A program made the translations under genes and the position numbers. Below, in pieces: positions 5,746 to 5,825 of a stretch of 5,825 bases of DNA (its first letter is position 1; every line of letters begins with the position of its first letter). Under the pieces are notes generated by a model. The model saw nothing but the letters and a program-made list of their open reading frames with translations. It did not search any database and was not told where the DNA came from. This DNA is from REEB506 sp049317545 (GTDB taxonomy: Bacteria > Pseudomonadota > Alphaproteobacteria > Caulobacterales > Aquidulcibacteraceae). Location: contig JBMOIB010000164.1 of the NCBI GenBank assembly GCA_049317545.1, positions 1-5,825 on the forward strand, read 5' to 3'.

Positions 5746-5825
5746 TCAACCGCGCCCCGGCAAAGCCCGCCGCAGCGAGCCTGCGAACCATTTCAGATAG
5801 CCGACGAGTCCCCGGAACGCGGCCC
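5746..5825 (-). CDS. Possible 3' end of an unidentified minus-strand gene
   Basis: A minus-strand frame is open from the window edge to a TGA at 5746-5748 and gives 25 residues containing GLVGYLKWFAGSLRR, a basic, partly aromatic tail. Counting G+C by codon position over these codons gives about 72, 64 and 76 percent for positions 1, 2 and 3, the order expected of a real gene in GC-rich DNA. A second open minus-strand frame runs to a TAA at 5693-5695, but its third positions are poorer in G+C over the shared stretch. If real, the gene ends 78 bases before the hydrolase start and may be in the same operon. The product cannot be identified from so little. Confidence 0.35.
   Translation of the reverse strand, partial: AAFRGLVGYLKWFAGSLRRALPGRG

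Noticed and set aside
5693..5825. Alternative minus-strand frame ending at the TAA at 5693-5695, containing RRLAAAGFAGARL, resembling the tail of a methyltransferase.
   Set aside because: Its third codon positions are poorer in G+C than those of the competing frame over the shared stretch, and the resemblance rests on a few common residues.

Overview
The window reads as chromosomal DNA of a GC-rich Gram-negative bacterium (roughly two-thirds G+C by eye). An outer-membrane TonB-dependent receptor, periplasmic export signals, an HPP-family membrane protein and a DUF2855 protein together fit an alphaproteobacterium, perhaps of the Caulobacterales or Sphingomonadales type. That placement is inferred from gene style and not from a marker gene. 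No RNA gene, insertion sequence, CRISPR array or phage gene was seen. Coding density is high and no gene-free stretch exceeds about 175 bases.

Layout. 1-393 (+) is the 3' end of a DUF2855 gene. One base later starts a small membrane-anchored LuxR-type regulator (395-832, +), followed after about 100 bases by a four-helix DUF4199 membrane protein (935-1468, +). These three may form one transcription unit. The DUF4199 gene meets a convergent HPP-family membrane protein gene (1465-1953, -), and both stop codons share one CTAG. A 174-base divergent spacer (1954-2127) then precedes a complete 787-residue TonB-dependent receptor (2128-4491, +). A perfect 17-bp GC-rich inverted repeat separates the receptor from a convergent gene for an exported alkaline-phosphatase-superfamily hydrolase (4540-5667, -). 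The last 80 bases probably carry the 3' end of another minus-strand gene.

How the genes may work together. The LuxR regulator and the DUF4199 protein look like a membrane-linked sensing/regulatory pair. The receptor and the periplasmic metallo-hydrolase look like a nutrient-acquisition pair in which a phosphorylated compound is taken across the outer membrane and cleaved in the periplasm. The pair is convergent, so any co-regulation would need two promoters, and the substrate cannot be read from the sequence. Most of the window is ordinary known-family content. The best leads are the membrane-tethered LuxR/DUF4199 pair, the acidic calcium-loop-like motifs in the receptor, and the receptor/hydrolase pairing.
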